From: Balnearium lithotrophicum
GTDB lineage: Bacteria > Aquificota > Aquificia > Desulfurobacteriales > Desulfurobacteriaceae
Direction of reading: 5' to 3'
NCBI RefSeq assembly: GCF_900182585.1
Contig: NZ_FXTM01000001.1
Location: forward strand, 62,001-126,000
DNA: 64,000 bases
The notes under the pieces were generated by a model, which ran no database searches, was not told the DNA's origin, and was given only the letters and a program-made list of their open reading frames with translations. The position numbers and the translations under genes were made by a program. This document shows, piece by piece, positions 1-8,911 of the stretch (position 1 is the stretch's first letter; each line of letters begins with the position of its first letter).

Positions 1-2
1 AC

Positions 3-2225
3 CTAATTGATTACTGGGAAGATGTACTGAGGGAATTTAGAGTTCCGGCAAAGGTAATCTCCTCAGGACGTCTATCAAGGCTTTCCCCGAAGGAATTTGA
101 GGATTATCCCGTTGTTATTGTTGATGAGGCCCACAGGTTTAGAAACGAGGATACCCAAAGCTATAAAAACTTACACTCAATATGTCAGGGTAAGGAGGTT
201 ATCCTCTTAACAGCTACGCCTTACAACAACAGACCTTCCGATATAAAGAGCCAGCTTTTACTCTTTCAGGAGAGGTACAGTTCAAACATACCGGGAGTTA
301 CAAACCTTGAGGACTTTTTCTCCCAGTTGGAGAGGAGAATAAAGGAGGTTGATAGAAAAAAAGACCCGAAGAGATTTAAAGAAGTTCTAAAGGAGTGCGG
401 AAAAGAAATCAGGAGTAAAATCCTGACGTATGTCATGGTAAGGAGGACAAGAAAAGAGGTAGAGAAGTACTTTAAGGAGGATTTAAAAACGCAAAAAGTT
501 TCCTTTCCAAGGATTAATCCTCCGAAAAGAATTTACTACCTACTTGATAGAGAATTAGAAAAACTCTACGATGAAACGATAGAGACGATTAAAGACCTAT
601 CCTATGCAAGGTACAGACCTGCCCTTTACCTAAAGAAAAAACTTAAGAGTAACGACCCGGAACTCCTTTCACAGATGAACCTCTCCGGCCTCATGAAAAC
701 GCTCCTTTTAAAGAGGTTAGAGAGCAGTTTTGAAGCGTTCAAGAGGAGTTTAGATAGATTTTTGGACTCCCACGAAAAGTTTTTAAGAATGTTTGAGGAG
801 AAGGGAAAGGTTTACGTTAGTAAGGAAGTTGATGTATACCAGCTTTTAGACGAGGATAACCTTGAAGAGCTCTTAGAACTTGTAGAGAAAGGAAAGGTTA
901 AGGAGTATAAAAAGGAGGAGCTCTCAAAAGAGTTTGAAGAAAACCTAAGGTCTGACACGGAAAAAATAAGGCTTTTAAGGAACAGGTGGTATGGAATAGA
1001 AAAGGACCCCAAGTTGGAGGAGTTCCTTAAACTCCTGAAGAAGGATTCCGTTCTCAAAAATTCCAAAAAGCTCCTCATCTTTACAGAGTCGTCAGAAACT
1101 GCAGATTACGTTGGAGAAAAGCTAAAGGAAACATTTGGAGATTGTGTTCTAATTTACTCGTCAAAGTCAAAATCCTCACTAAGGGAAGAGATAATTTCTA
1201 ACTTTGACCCAAATGCAAAGAGGAAGGAAGACAACATTAGATTTCTCGTAACCACCGATGTTCTGGCAGAGGGAATAAACCTCCACCGTTCAAACGTTAT
1301 AGTCAACTACGATATTCCCTGGAATCCGACGAGGGTTTTACAGAGGGTAGGGAGAATCAACAGAGTAGGAACAGAGTTTAAGGAAATTTACATCTACAAC
1401 TTTTTCCCCGTAGGAGCAACTGAAAAGGAAATAGGTCTTGAAGCTGCAGCTGTGGCAAAACTGCAAGCGTTCCATGAAGCCTTAGGGGAGGATGCAAAGT
1501 ACCTAACAGAGGAAGAGGAAGTAGATGCCCACGGTCTGTTTGAGAGGATTAACACTATAGAGGAGGATGAGGAGGAATCTTTCCTGAAATACGTGAAGCT
1601 TTTGAGGAAAATTAGGGAAGAGGAGCCGGAGCTCTTTGAGAGAATAAAGAAACTACCTAAAAAGGCTCGCTCAGGGAGGAGATTTAAGAGGGAGTTCCTG
1701 ATAACCCTATTTAAAAAGGGAAAACTTAAAAAGATTTACATATCCTACAGGGATAGGGAACCTCAGGAGATAGACTTTTTAAAAGCAGTGGAGCTCTTAG
1801 AAACGGAACCATCGGAAAAAAGAGTGAAGATTCCAGATACCGTTTACTACGAACTTTTAAATAAAAACAGGAAAGCCTTTGAGAAATCCCTTGAGAGGGA
1901 AAGGGAAAAGTCAAGGAGCAGAAAGAGCTTTTCAAGGACTGAGAAAAATTTGATTAATAGTTTAAGAGCTCTAAAAAGTTCACTCAAGAATTCCTCAGAA
2001 AAGGAATCCGTTCAGAAACTTTTAGATGCGGTAATCAACGGAAGTGTCCCGAAAGGAGCTCTTAAAGACTTATCAAAGAAACTTAACGAGGCTAAAACCC
2101 TAAATGAAAGGAAAAAAGTCTTAATCGATTTTATAGACAACTTCCCACTTGAGGAGAAGAAAAGACGGGAAAACTTTGATTCTCCCTTAGAGGTTATAAT
2201 CTCCCAGTACTTTGGAAATTGTTAG
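3..2225 (+). CDS. SNF2-type superfamily II helicase, N-terminus outside window
   Basis: The frame is open from the first bases, so the gene begins before the window; about 740 residues are visible. Helicase motif II (VDEAHRFRNE) lies near bases 117-146, motif III (LLTATPYNN) near 207-233, and the C-terminal RecA lobe shows TTDVLAEGINL and LQRVGRINRVG at about 1250-1370. The Walker A motif is not in view. These motifs define an ATP-dependent SNF2/HepA-like translocase. Helicases of this sort next to an Eco57I-type methylase occur in phage-defence systems such as class 1 DISARM, or in PLD-nuclease/helicase plus methylase pairs. Which one applies depends on genes upstream of base 1. The C-terminal third is rich in Lys and Glu and I recognise no domain there. 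Confidence 0.85.
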   Translation, partial: LIDYWEDVLREFRVPAKVISSGRLSRLSPKEFEDYPVVIVDEAHRFRNEDTQSYKNLHSICQGKEVILLTATPYNNRPSDIKSQLLLFQERYSSNIPGVTNLEDFFSQLERRIKEVDRKKDPKRFKEVLKECGKEIRSKILTYVMVRRTRKEVEKYFKEDLKTQKVSFPRINPPKRIYYLLDRELEKLYDETIETIKDLSYARYRPALYLKKKLKSNDPELLSQMNLSGLMKTLLLKRLESSFEAFKRSLDRFLDSHEKFLRMFEEKGKVYVSKEVDVYQLLDEDNLEELLELVEKGKVKEYKKEELSKEFEENLRSDTEKIRLLRNRWYGIEKDPKLEEFLKLLKKDSVLKNSKKLLIFTESSETADYVGEKLKETFGDCVLIYSSKSKSSLREEIISNFDPNAKRKEDNIRFLVTTDVLAEGINLHRSNVIVNYDIPWNPTRVLQRVGRINRVGTEFKEIYIYNFFPVGATEKEIGLEAAAVAKLQAFHEALGEDAKYLTEEEEVDAHGLFERINTIEEDEEESFLKYVKLLRKIREEEPELFERIKKLPKKARSGRRFKREFLITLFKKGKLKKIYISYRDREPQEIDFLKAVELLETEPSEKRVKIPDTVYYELLNKNRKAFEKSLEREREKSRSRKSFSRTEKNLINSLRALKSSLKNSSEKESVQKLLDAVINGSVPKGALKDLSKKLNEAKTLNERKKVLIDFIDNFPLEEKKRRENFDSPLEVIISQYFGNC

Positions 2226-2278
2226 GATATAGAAAAAGATATAAAATCAAATATACAAAAACCAAATATGGAGGATTA

Positions 2279-2512
2279 ATGCCTGTGACCAAGAAATTGA
2301 TTAGTATGGACGAATCACTTGCAAGAGAGCTTTCCACCATCTCTAAAATACTTGGAGTCAGTCAAAGGGAAATAGTAGAAAAGGCACTTGATTTTTACTT
2401 TGATTATTTAGATGTAGCTGTTGCTGAAAAGATAAGTCAAGAGATAGAGGAAGGAAAAATGAAGGTTTATGAAGCTGAGGAGGTTTTTAAGGAGCTTGGA
2501 ATAGATGTATAA
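2279..2512 (+). CDS. Ribbon-helix-helix antitoxin
   Basis: This 77-residue protein starts at an ATG preceded by GGAGG. The longer reading from 2219 overlaps the helicase stop and lacks a ribosome site. The sequence has a short beta strand (KKLISMDESLA) followed by two helices, with SQREIVEKALDFYFDYL typical of CopG/RHH repressors, then an acidic C-terminal tail that would wrap the toxin. It overlaps the downstream RelE-like gene by 8 bases, the usual antitoxin-first order. By family knowledge it should neutralise the toxin and repress the operon. The pair sits between the helicase and methylase genes, which is unusual. Confidence 0.8.
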   Translation: MPVTKKLISMDESLARELSTISKILGVSQREIVEKALDFYFDYLDVAVAEKISQEIEEGKMKVYEAEEVFKELGIDV

Positions 2513-2780
2513 ACTTATGTTTTCTGAAGTAGCTAAAAAGGATTTAAGGGAATTTACAGTAGATGAAAGAATTTTTATCGCTGAAAAGTTAAAATATCTC
2601 GCTCAAAATTTCGAACTTCTCATAAAAACGAAAAAAGTAAGAAAACTTCGTGGAAGTAATGAACTTTACAGATTTGTAATCGCCAGGAAGGTAAGAGCAA
2701 TTTTTAAAATAAAAAACAACGAACTCATTATATTAATTTTGAGAATAGGGAAAAGGAAGAATGTCTATAAAAACTTGTGA
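2505..2780 (+). CDS. RelE/ParE-family toxin
   Basis: A 91-residue basic protein with the RelE/ParE fold pattern: MFSEVAKKDLREF at the N-terminus, a helical hairpin, then KKVRKLRGSNELYRFVIARKVRAIFKI and a final strand LIILILRIGKRKNVY. The KLRGS-LYRFR-type core and the HRK/GKRK-like C-terminus are family hallmarks. RelE members cleave mRNA on the ribosome and ParE members poison gyrase; the sequence alone does not tell me which. It overlaps the antitoxin by 8 bases and the methylase start by 20 bases, so all three genes are probably translated in series. Confidence 0.78.
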   Translation: MYKLMFSEVAKKDLREFTVDERIFIAEKLKYLAQNFELLIKTKKVRKLRGSNELYRFVIARKVRAIFKIKNNELIILILRIGKRKNVYKNL

Positions 2781-5700
2781 TGAATCTGTAAGAAAGCTTA
2801 TAGAAAATTCTTTTGATAGGTCAAATTTTGAGAATTTCCTGAAAACTGTCTTTGAATCGGCAGACTTTAATGAGAGATTTGAGATATCGGATTTAGAAGA
2901 CTATCCTGAGAGGTTCAGGAAGGCCATTAAAAAGGCCGAAGTTCTTGGAACCTACGAGGACAGTGAAAACAACAGGATTCTCTTTCTAACAGTTGAACTC
3001 AACAGGGAGTTAACCCTTGAAAGGGCAAGGAAAACTCAGAGAGATTTTGTAGCAAGGATTATTGATGACTACAGTGCAGAATCTGCCTTGGTTGCCTTTT
3101 ACACGTCCGAATCGGAAAATTGGAGGCTTTCATTTGTCCTAAAGAACTACACCTACACCGAAAATGGCGTTAAGGAGCTCCTCACCTCTCCAAAGAGGTT
3201 CTCCTTCATTGTTGGAAAAGGAGAGGCTTCCAAAACGGTTTGCCTTCAGCTTTCAAAGCTCAAAAACTCGCCTAATCCTACGTTAAGGGAGCTCTTAGAC
3301 ACATTTGGAATTGAGAAAATAAATGAGGAGTTTTTCAAGAGATATTTGGGTTACTTTAAGGAGCTCTGGGCAGAAATCTACCGCCAGATAAAGGGAAAAA
3401 CGGAAAAGGCAGAAAAAAAATCAAAGGAGGCGGCTCACCAGCTCTTAAACAGGCTCACGTTTGTTTACTTCATTCAGAAAAAAAGGGAGTGGTTCAACCT
3501 GCCGCAGAATGAAAGCCTTATAGGATTTTTAGTAAAGGAGTACAGGAAATTTTTAGAGAAAAACCCTGACAAGAGGGATACATTTTATTCGGAGTGGTTA
3601 AAACCGCTTTTTTTCTACGCATTTAACGGAAAGAGGGGAGAGATAAATTCAAAGTACAGTTACCTTCCTGAAAGGGTAAGAAAGGTATTAGTTGAAGCTC
3701 CATACCTCAACGGAGGACTCTTTGAGGAGAACGAATTGGACCAGCTTCAATTTAAAGTTCCCGATGAATTTTTCCTAAAAGAAGACCCTTACAGCAGAAG
3801 TAAGGAGGGGGTTATTCCTTTTCTGAACGGCTACAACTTTACAGTTGTTGAGGACTTGGAGGACGATAGAGACCTTGCCGTTAACCCGGAGTTCATAGGA
3901 ACGGTTTACGAAAAGTTGGTTCACATTGACTCCTCATCTGCCCTTCAAAATCCTGAGAGGGAGATAGATGCAGAGGGAATTTCAAAGGGAATCGTTTACA
4001 CAAAAGAGCCCGAAACAAGGTTTATGGTTACTCAGTCACTCCTCTTTTACCTTCTAAAAAACACGGAACTGCCGGAAGATGTAGTTTACGAATTCATCTT
4101 CAACGACGACTTTAAGCCGGAAAACAGGGAAATCTATACAACGTTGGAGAGAGCTCTAAACGACCTCAAAGTTGTTGACCCTGCCTGCGGAAGCGGAGCA
4201 TTCCTTGTTGGGATGGTTGATTTTCTCTACAAACTCTACGAAAAACTGTACAGGTTTGACCCTGAGAAGAGGGAGAGCTCCTACGCACTCAGAAAGAGGA
4301 TAATAGAGAACAACATCTATGGCGTTGATGTAATGGAGTGGGCTGTAAGGATAGCGGAGCTCCGACTCTGGCTCTTTCTCCTTGTGGAGTCAAACCTCTC
4401 AAGGGAACAAGTTCTCCTAAAACCTCTCCTTCCAAACCTTTCCTTTAAAGTAAGGGCGGGAGACAGCCTCATAGAGGAAATTGGAGGAATAGACTTTTCT
4501 GTTTTGAGGAGTAAGAGGAAAGAGCTCCTTTCAACACTTCCCCTCTCTTCAGGAATAAAGAGGAAAATCACAAATCTTAAAAAGAAAAAACTTGATTACG
4601 CCAAAAATGTGCCTGGAGCTCCAAAGAAGTGGGAAATTGAAAAGGAGGAATTTAACCTCTTTAGAGAAATAGTAGAGGAAAAAATCAGGCAAATTAAAAG
4701 AAAAATTGACTCCGAAAAACTGCGCCAGCCCTCTTTTGAAAAGGACCTCTTCGGTAAGACTCAAAAGAAGGAATTGGAGCTTTTTGAAAAACAGAAAGAG
4801 AAGAGAATAAAAGAGCTTGAGGAAGAATTAGCACTGTGGCAGAAAACAGAAGAAGCCCTTAAAAAAGGAAAGAGACCATTCATTTGGGATATAGACTTTG
4901 TTGAAGTTTTCTATGGTGATAAAGGAGGCTTTGACATAGTTATAGGCAATCCACCCTACGTGAGGCAGGAGAAAATAGCTCCACCTAACGAAAACGAGGA
5001 GGACTACAAACATAAACTTTCTGAATGGAAAAAGCTTAAAAAAGAGTATAAAGAGAAACTACAAAGTATGGTCGTTAACCTGTATGGTAAAGAGTTTAAA
5101 CCGGACGGAAAAGCCGACCTGTACGTTTACTTCTACTTTAAAGCTCTGAGCCTTTTAAACAGGAATGGAACACTGTCATTTATAACGTCAAACTCGTTCC
5201 TTGACGTTGATTTCGGAAAGACACTCCAGGAGTTTCTACTCAAAAGGACAAAAATCTACTCAATAAACGACAACCAGAGTAAGAGGAGCTTTAAAGAGGC
5301 CGACGTTAATACGGTAATTGTCTTTACATCTGCACCGACGGATAAGAGAGGAGAGAAGGAAAATCTTGAAAACACCGCAAGGTTTGTAATGTGGAGAGCT
5401 CCCTTCTCAGACTTAGTAAACAGCGAAAAGTTCAAGGACTACCTAAAGTTTATATACAGCTTGGAGCCGAAAGTGGAGGATAAAGATTTGACGGAGCTCT
5501 CAGAGAACGTTGTTAACGGAGAAGCCTTTAGGGTTTTTCCAATAAAACAGAAAGACCTTTTAAAAGACGGAACGAAAGACGGAAAGTACTCGGGCAACAA
5601 GTGGGGAGGGAAGTTTTTAAGAGCTCCGGATATTTTCTTCACAATTCTCAAAAAGGGAAAGGGGAAACTTGTAAGGCTTGGAGACATTGCAGAAGTTAGG

Positions 5701-6615
5701 TTCGGCATAAAAACAGGGGCAAACGAATTTTTCTACGTTGAGGATGTAACCGAGAAAATCGGCAGTGAGGAAATTGAAAGAATTGAGAATTTAAGGGAAA
5801 TATCCGGTATCGATGAAATTAAGGAGGGGGGATTAAGGGTTGTAAAGCCGAGCAGGTGGAAAAAGAACGATAGGGACTACAGGCTCTTTCTGATAGAGGA
5901 AGAGTTTTTAAAACCTGTAATAAAAAGCCCGAGGGAGCTCAAAACAATAGTTGTAAGGGAAGAGGATTTAAAGTACAGAGTTTTTATGTGCAACAGAAAT
6001 AGGGAGGAGCTCTCAAAAACTTTTGCCCTTGACTATATAAAGTGGGGAGAAAAACAGGGATTCCACAAAAGACCTACGTGTAGGAGTAGAAAAGAGTGGT
6101 GGAATTTAGGAAACAGAAAAATTAGCGATTTTATTGTTTCTGCAAAGGTTGGAGAACGTTTCGGTTGTTGGAAAAATGGGAAGTTTTTAGTAGATAAAAT
6201 TTTATATGATATTTTTCTTAAAAAGGAAAGGAATAGTAAAAAAATATTAATTACCCTCAATTCACTAATTTTTCGCTTGTTTGTAGAAATATCTTCTCGC
6301 CAATTAACGGGAGCTCAAGCGATTTCTGATATAGATGTAATAGTTTATAAAGAAAGTCTTATGCTTAATCCAGATTTTATTAAAGATGATTCTCTACTAA
6401 ATGAAAATTTCGAAATTCTTTCAATTTTCACTGAACTTGGCTTTGACCCGAACAAACCGATAAGAGAACAAGAACCCAACCCGCTCCCCGACCGAAAAGC
6501 CCTTGATGACATAGTCTTTGACGCCCTCGGCCTAACAGAAGAGGAACGCAAAGAAGTCTACTACGCCGTCGCCGAGCTTGTATATAATAGGCTTAATAAA
6601 GCACGGAGCATATAA
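2761..6615 (+). CDS. Eco57I-type N6-adenine DNA methyltransferase, large
   Basis: A 1284-residue protein. Its SAM-binding motif I (VVDPACGSGAF) is near residue 473 and the catalytic motif IV (NPPYVRQ) near residue 730, the order and spacing of gamma-class N6-adenine methylases. About 460 residues precede motif I; they include a region (roughly 90-180) that may be a degenerate nuclease or scaffold, but I cannot identify PD-(D/E)XK residues. The long C-terminal part probably recognises the target sequence. The size fits PglX/DrmMI-like or type IIG-like methylases. With the helicase it should form a modification/restriction system. The alternating helix-rich Lys/Glu stretch at about 580-690 looks like a coiled coil. 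Confidence 0.88.
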   Translation: MSIKTCDESVRKLIENSFDRSNFENFLKTVFESADFNERFEISDLEDYPERFRKAIKKAEVLGTYEDSENNRILFLTVELNRELTLERARKTQRDFVARIIDDYSAESALVAFYTSESENWRLSFVLKNYTYTENGVKELLTSPKRFSFIVGKGEASKTVCLQLSKLKNSPNPTLRELLDTFGIEKINEEFFKRYLGYFKELWAEIYRQIKGKTEKAEKKSKEAAHQLLNRLTFVYFIQKKREWFNLPQNESLIGFLVKEYRKFLEKNPDKRDTFYSEWLKPLFFYAFNGKRGEINSKYSYLPERVRKVLVEAPYLNGGLFEENELDQLQFKVPDEFFLKEDPYSRSKEGVIPFLNGYNFTVVEDLEDDRDLAVNPEFIGTVYEKLVHIDSSSALQNPEREIDAEGISKGIVYTKEPETRFMVTQSLLFYLLKNTELPEDVVYEFIFNDDFKPENREIYTTLERALNDLKVVDPACGSGAFLVGMVDFLYKLYEKLYRFDPEKRESSYALRKRIIENNIYGVDVMEWAVRIAELRLWLFLLVESNLSREQVLLKPLLPNLSFKVRAGDSLIEEIGGIDFSVLRSKRKELLSTLPLSSGIKRKITNLKKKKLDYAKNVPGAPKKWEIEKEEFNLFREIVEEKIRQIKRKIDSEKLRQPSFEKDLFGKTQKKELELFEKQKEKRIKELEEELALWQKTEEALKKGKRPFIWDIDFVEVFYGDKGGFDIVIGNPPYVRQEKIAPPNENEEDYKHKLSEWKKLKKEYKEKLQSMVVNLYGKEFKPDGKADLYVYFYFKALSLLNRNGTLSFITSNSFLDVDFGKTLQEFLLKRTKIYSINDNQSKRSFKEADVNTVIVFTSAPTDKRGEKENLENTARFVMWRAPFSDLVNSEKFKDYLKFIYSLEPKVEDKDLTELSENVVNGEAFRVFPIKQKDLLKDGTKDGKYSGNKWGGKFLRAPDIFFTILKKGKGKLVRLGDIAEVRFGIKTGANEFFYVEDVTEKIGSEEIERIENLREISGIDEIKEGGLRVVKPSRWKKNDRDYRLFLIEEEFLKPVIKSPRELKTIVVREEDLKYRVFMCNRNREELSKTFALDYIKWGEKQGFHKRPTCRSRKEWWNLGNRKISDFIVSAKVGERFGCWKNGKFLVDKILYDIFLKKERNSKKILITLNSLIFRLFVEISSRQLTGAQAISDIDVIVYKESLMLNPDFIKDDSLLNENFEILSIFTELGFDPNKPIREQEPNPLPDRKALDDIVFDALGLTEEERKEVYYAVAELVYNRLNKARSI

Positions 6616-6627
6616 GAGGAGGTTAAA

Positions 6628-6841
6628 ATGGAAATTTCTTTATTAAATACTCCACTCGATTTTAAATTAATGTTTTTTTTTTATTGTTGCATTAACTGTA
6701 ACAGTAGTTTTTGTTCTTAAGTTTAATTTTAGCAAGAGAAAAGAGAAGAATGAACAAATAGTAAATATTTCAAAGAATAGAAATGTTTCAAGAATAAACG
6801 TTAGCCAAAACATATTTAACAATCATGATAAGGAGGAGTAA
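6628..6841 (+). pseudogene. Small membrane protein interrupted at a run of ten T
   Basis: An ATG with a strong GAGGAGG site opens a frame that stops after 31 codons. If the ten-T run at 6673-6682 is read as nine, the frame continues to give a coherent 70-residue protein. That protein has a membrane helix (residues about 15-31), a basic stretch (KFNFSKRKEK) and a tail with the pattern NISKNRNVSRINVSQNI. Its stop codon (6839-6841) overlaps the ATG of the next gene as TAATG, which strongly suggests the shifted frame is the real one. The break may be a sequencing error, a true frameshift, or transcriptional slippage on the T run. I know of no family for it. Confidence 0.6.
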
Positions 6842-8003
6842 TGAATACTCCTACGACAAAAATGAGTGTGTCTATTGAAAATAATAGTAATATTCCTGGA
6901 GGAATTAATGTAGAGCAAAATATAATAACCATTGATGGTATTAGCAACCTACTGTTCTCGTTCAATACATGGTGGACACCCTGGAGTTTTTTAATATATT
7001 CCTCAAACTTCTCTACTGGAGTCTTATAACCAAGACCTTGATGAGGCCTAACGAAGTTGTAAAAGTTTAGATACCTAAATAGCTTTCTGTTCATCTCATC
7101 AACTGTCGGCTCAGTCCCTTCTATCATCCACAGTTCCTTCTCCACCGTCTGTATGAACCTTTCAACGTGGGAATTGGTCTTGGGAGACCTCGGATAGCTG
7201 AAGTAGTGTTCTATTCCCCTCTCCTTAAGGTAATCCTCTAACTCACCAAGGAACTCACTTCCGTTGTCTGTCTGAACTTTCTCTATTTTGAAGGGAAGAA
7301 ACTTTTCAAGTTCCTGGAAGAACCTTTTCCCACTCCTGCTGCTTTTTGTAGAATAAACCTTTGCAAAGCCTATTCTGGTGAATTTATCTATTGCTGAAAA
7401 CTGGTAGAAGGTTTTTCCGCACCAGTAGAGGTATTTGACGTCTATGAGGACTGTTCCGGGTTTATCGGCTCTAAGTCCTCTTCTGGTGCGGTTCTTTCTC
7501 CCTATTTGTTTTCTTTTCTTAAAGTTCCATGTGAGTTTTCTGGTTCTTTCTATCAGATTGTTTCTCTTTAAAACTCTGTAGATGGTTGAAGGAGAGACTT
7601 TTATGTCGAGGTATTTTTCTATAAAGACTGATATTTTTTCTTTGCTCCAGGTAGGGAATTTTTCTCTCACTGTGATTATGAGAAGTTCAAGTTCTGGTTC
7701 TATTTGAGGTTGTCTTACTCTGTGGGGTCTTTTGTTTCTGTCTTTGAGGCCTTCTAAACCGTACTTTTTGTATCTATTTTTCCATTTGTAGAAGGTGGTT
7801 GGACTTATTCCGAAGTATCTGCAGGTTAGTCTTGCATTTTGGTGTTTTTCGTAATGTTGAATCCATTTAAGTCTTTTTCTCACGTTTGGGTCTTTTGTTA
7901 GGTCGAGTTTGGTTTTTATTTTCGTTCCTCTTTTGATTGTTTTTTTGAAGGGTGTATTTGATATGTGCAGGGATGTTCCTTTGAATTTCTTTAATTGTTT
8001 CAT
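6816..8003 (-). CDS. IS481-like DDE transposase, reading through its own left end
   Basis: The first ~90 residues hold a helix-turn-helix (TCRYFGISPTTFYKWKNRY), followed by an rve-type integrase core. D188 (LIDVKYL), D246 (TDNGSEF) and E281 (NSHVERF) form a DDE triad. The start is an ATG with AAGGAGG upstream. Typical members end soon after RPHQGLGYKTP, here residues 319-329. This frame finds no stop inside the element: from about residue 342 it crosses the terminal repeat and runs about 54 residues into flanking DNA. The extra tail is therefore host-derived. The catalytic part looks intact. Confidence 0.85.
   Translation of the reverse strand: MKQLKKFKGTSLHISNTPFKKTIKRGTKIKTKLDLTKDPNVRKRLKWIQHYEKHQNARLTCRYFGISPTTFYKWKNRYKKYGLEGLKDRNKRPHRVRQPQIEPELELLIITVREKFPTWSKEKISVFIEKYLDIKVSPSTIYRVLKRNNLIERTRKLTWNFKKRKQIGRKNRTRRGLRADKPGTVLIDVKYLYWCGKTFYQFSAIDKFTRIGFAKVYSTKSSRSGKRFFQELEKFLPFKIEKVQTDNGSEFLGELEDYLKERGIEHYFSYPRSPKTNSHVERFIQTVEKELWMIEGTEPTVDEMNRKLFRYLNFYNFVRPHQGLGYKTPVEKFEEYIKKLQGVHHVLNENSRLLIPSMVIIFCSTLIPPGILLLFSIDTLIFVVGVFITPPYHDC
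6841..6972 (+). pseudogene. 5' part of a small unknown protein, cut by the insertion sequence
   Basis: The reading frame begins at an ATG coupled to the preceding stop (TAATG) with GGAGG upstream. About 44 native residues can be read before the frame enters the left end of the IS481-like element. The pattern SIENNSNIPGGINVEQNI resembles NISKNRNVSRINVSQNI in the upstream protein, so the two may be diverged copies or partners. The rest of the gene is not found on the other side of the element, so a deletion seems to have accompanied or followed the insertion. Function unknown. Confidence 0.45.
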
Positions 8004-8053
8004 TGGTGGACACCTCCTTTTGTTGGAGTTTAAATCTTATTTTAGGGTGTCCA
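6973..8053. mobile_element. IS481-like insertion sequence
   Basis: The element carries one transposase gene on the minus strand and is bounded by matching ends: TGGACACCCT at 6973-6982 and its reverse complement at 8044-8053. A weaker outward match (TGTT, then GTTCA, starting at 6953 and mirrored at 8074) could mean the true tips lie up to 20 bases further out. I see no target-site duplication. It lies between a small unknown gene on the left and an integrase missing its 5' end on the right. Confidence 0.75.
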
Positions 8054-8065
8054 TCTTCTTTCTGA

Positions 8066-8842
8066 ACTTCAACAAGAGAAAACTTTGCCTATGCTACCTT
8101 CAGAAAAAGAGCTTACGTTTTAAGAAATTTTAGGGAAATAGTTGGAGATTGTTATCTTCAGGCTTTATCTAAAAAGCATTTAGACGATTACATCTCACAC
8201 CTTTTAGCAACGGGAGTTTCCAGGAACACGGTGAATACTCACCTAAGACATTTAAAGGCCTCACTAACTAAAGCAGTTGAATGGGAGTTTATAAAAGAAC
8301 ATCCTTTTAAGGGATATAAACTCTTAAAGGTTCAGCAGAAGCCTCCAGCCTTTTTATTACCAGAACAAATTGAGAGAGTTTTGTCAGTTATAGATAATGA
8401 TTTCTGGTCTTTTGTTTTTAAGATTTTCATCTATACAGGGATGAGGCTTTCAGAAGTTGCCAACCTTCAGTGGAAAGATATTGACCTTAACAGAGGAGTT
8501 ATAACAGTAAGAAAAGCTAAGAATTATCAGACAAGGGTCATTCCCCTGCACCCTAAACTAAGAGCTGAAGTAGAGAAAAGACTTCCAGCCGTTGGAAAAG
8601 TAGTTCCCTATCACAAGGATTACATCTATCACAAGATAAAAGGTTATCTCAAAAAGGCTGGTTTCCCTAATTTAAGAGTTCACGATTTAAGGCACACTTT
8701 CGCCAGCCTAATGGTAATGAGTGGGGTGGACTTAAAAACGGTTCAGGAACTTTTAGGGCATCAAGATTACAGGACAACCGAAATCTACGCTCACTTGGCT
8801 CCTTATCATCTCCAAGATGCAATCAGAAAACTCCCTATTTAA
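8066..8842 (+). pseudogene. Tyrosine integrase missing its 5' end
   Basis: The catalytic domain is complete: Arg in TGMRLSEVANL, Lys in VRKAKNYQTR, HxxR in HDLRHTFAS, the next His in LLGHQDYRT and the tyrosine in EIYAHL. Integrase-like sequence (FRKRAYVLRNFREIVGD, a SAM-like core-binding domain) extends upstream of the first possible start, a GTG at 8231, back to 8066. There a stop codon and the IS end are reached with no start codon. The gene has therefore probably lost its first 30-50 codons to the insertion. A shortened product from GTG 8231 (203 residues) would lack most of the core-binding domain. It lies next to the tRNA scar, as island integrases do. Confidence 0.75.
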
Positions 8843-8849
8843 ATACACT

Positions 8850-8867
8850 TTTGCACCCAATTTGCAC
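8850..8867. repeat. Tandem TTTGCAC repeats beside the integrase
   Basis: Two copies of TTTGCAC, at 8850-8856 and 8861-8867, are spaced 11 bases start to start, about one helical turn. They lie between the integrase stop and the tRNA fragment. Such repeats often serve as arm-type integrase sites; that role is inferred from position only. Confidence 0.4.
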
Positions 8868-8911
8868 TCACCTTAGTTTCAAGGCATTGAGGGAAGGACT
8901 TTCTATGATTA

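Noticed and set aside
2761-6615. A fused restriction nuclease in the methylase (type IIG)
   Set aside because: I could not find a clear PD-(D/E)XK motif in the first 460 residues, so I do not claim nuclease activity.
6945-8085. Target-site duplication around the insertion sequence
   Set aside because: Compared flanks at both proposed boundaries share no convincing direct repeat.
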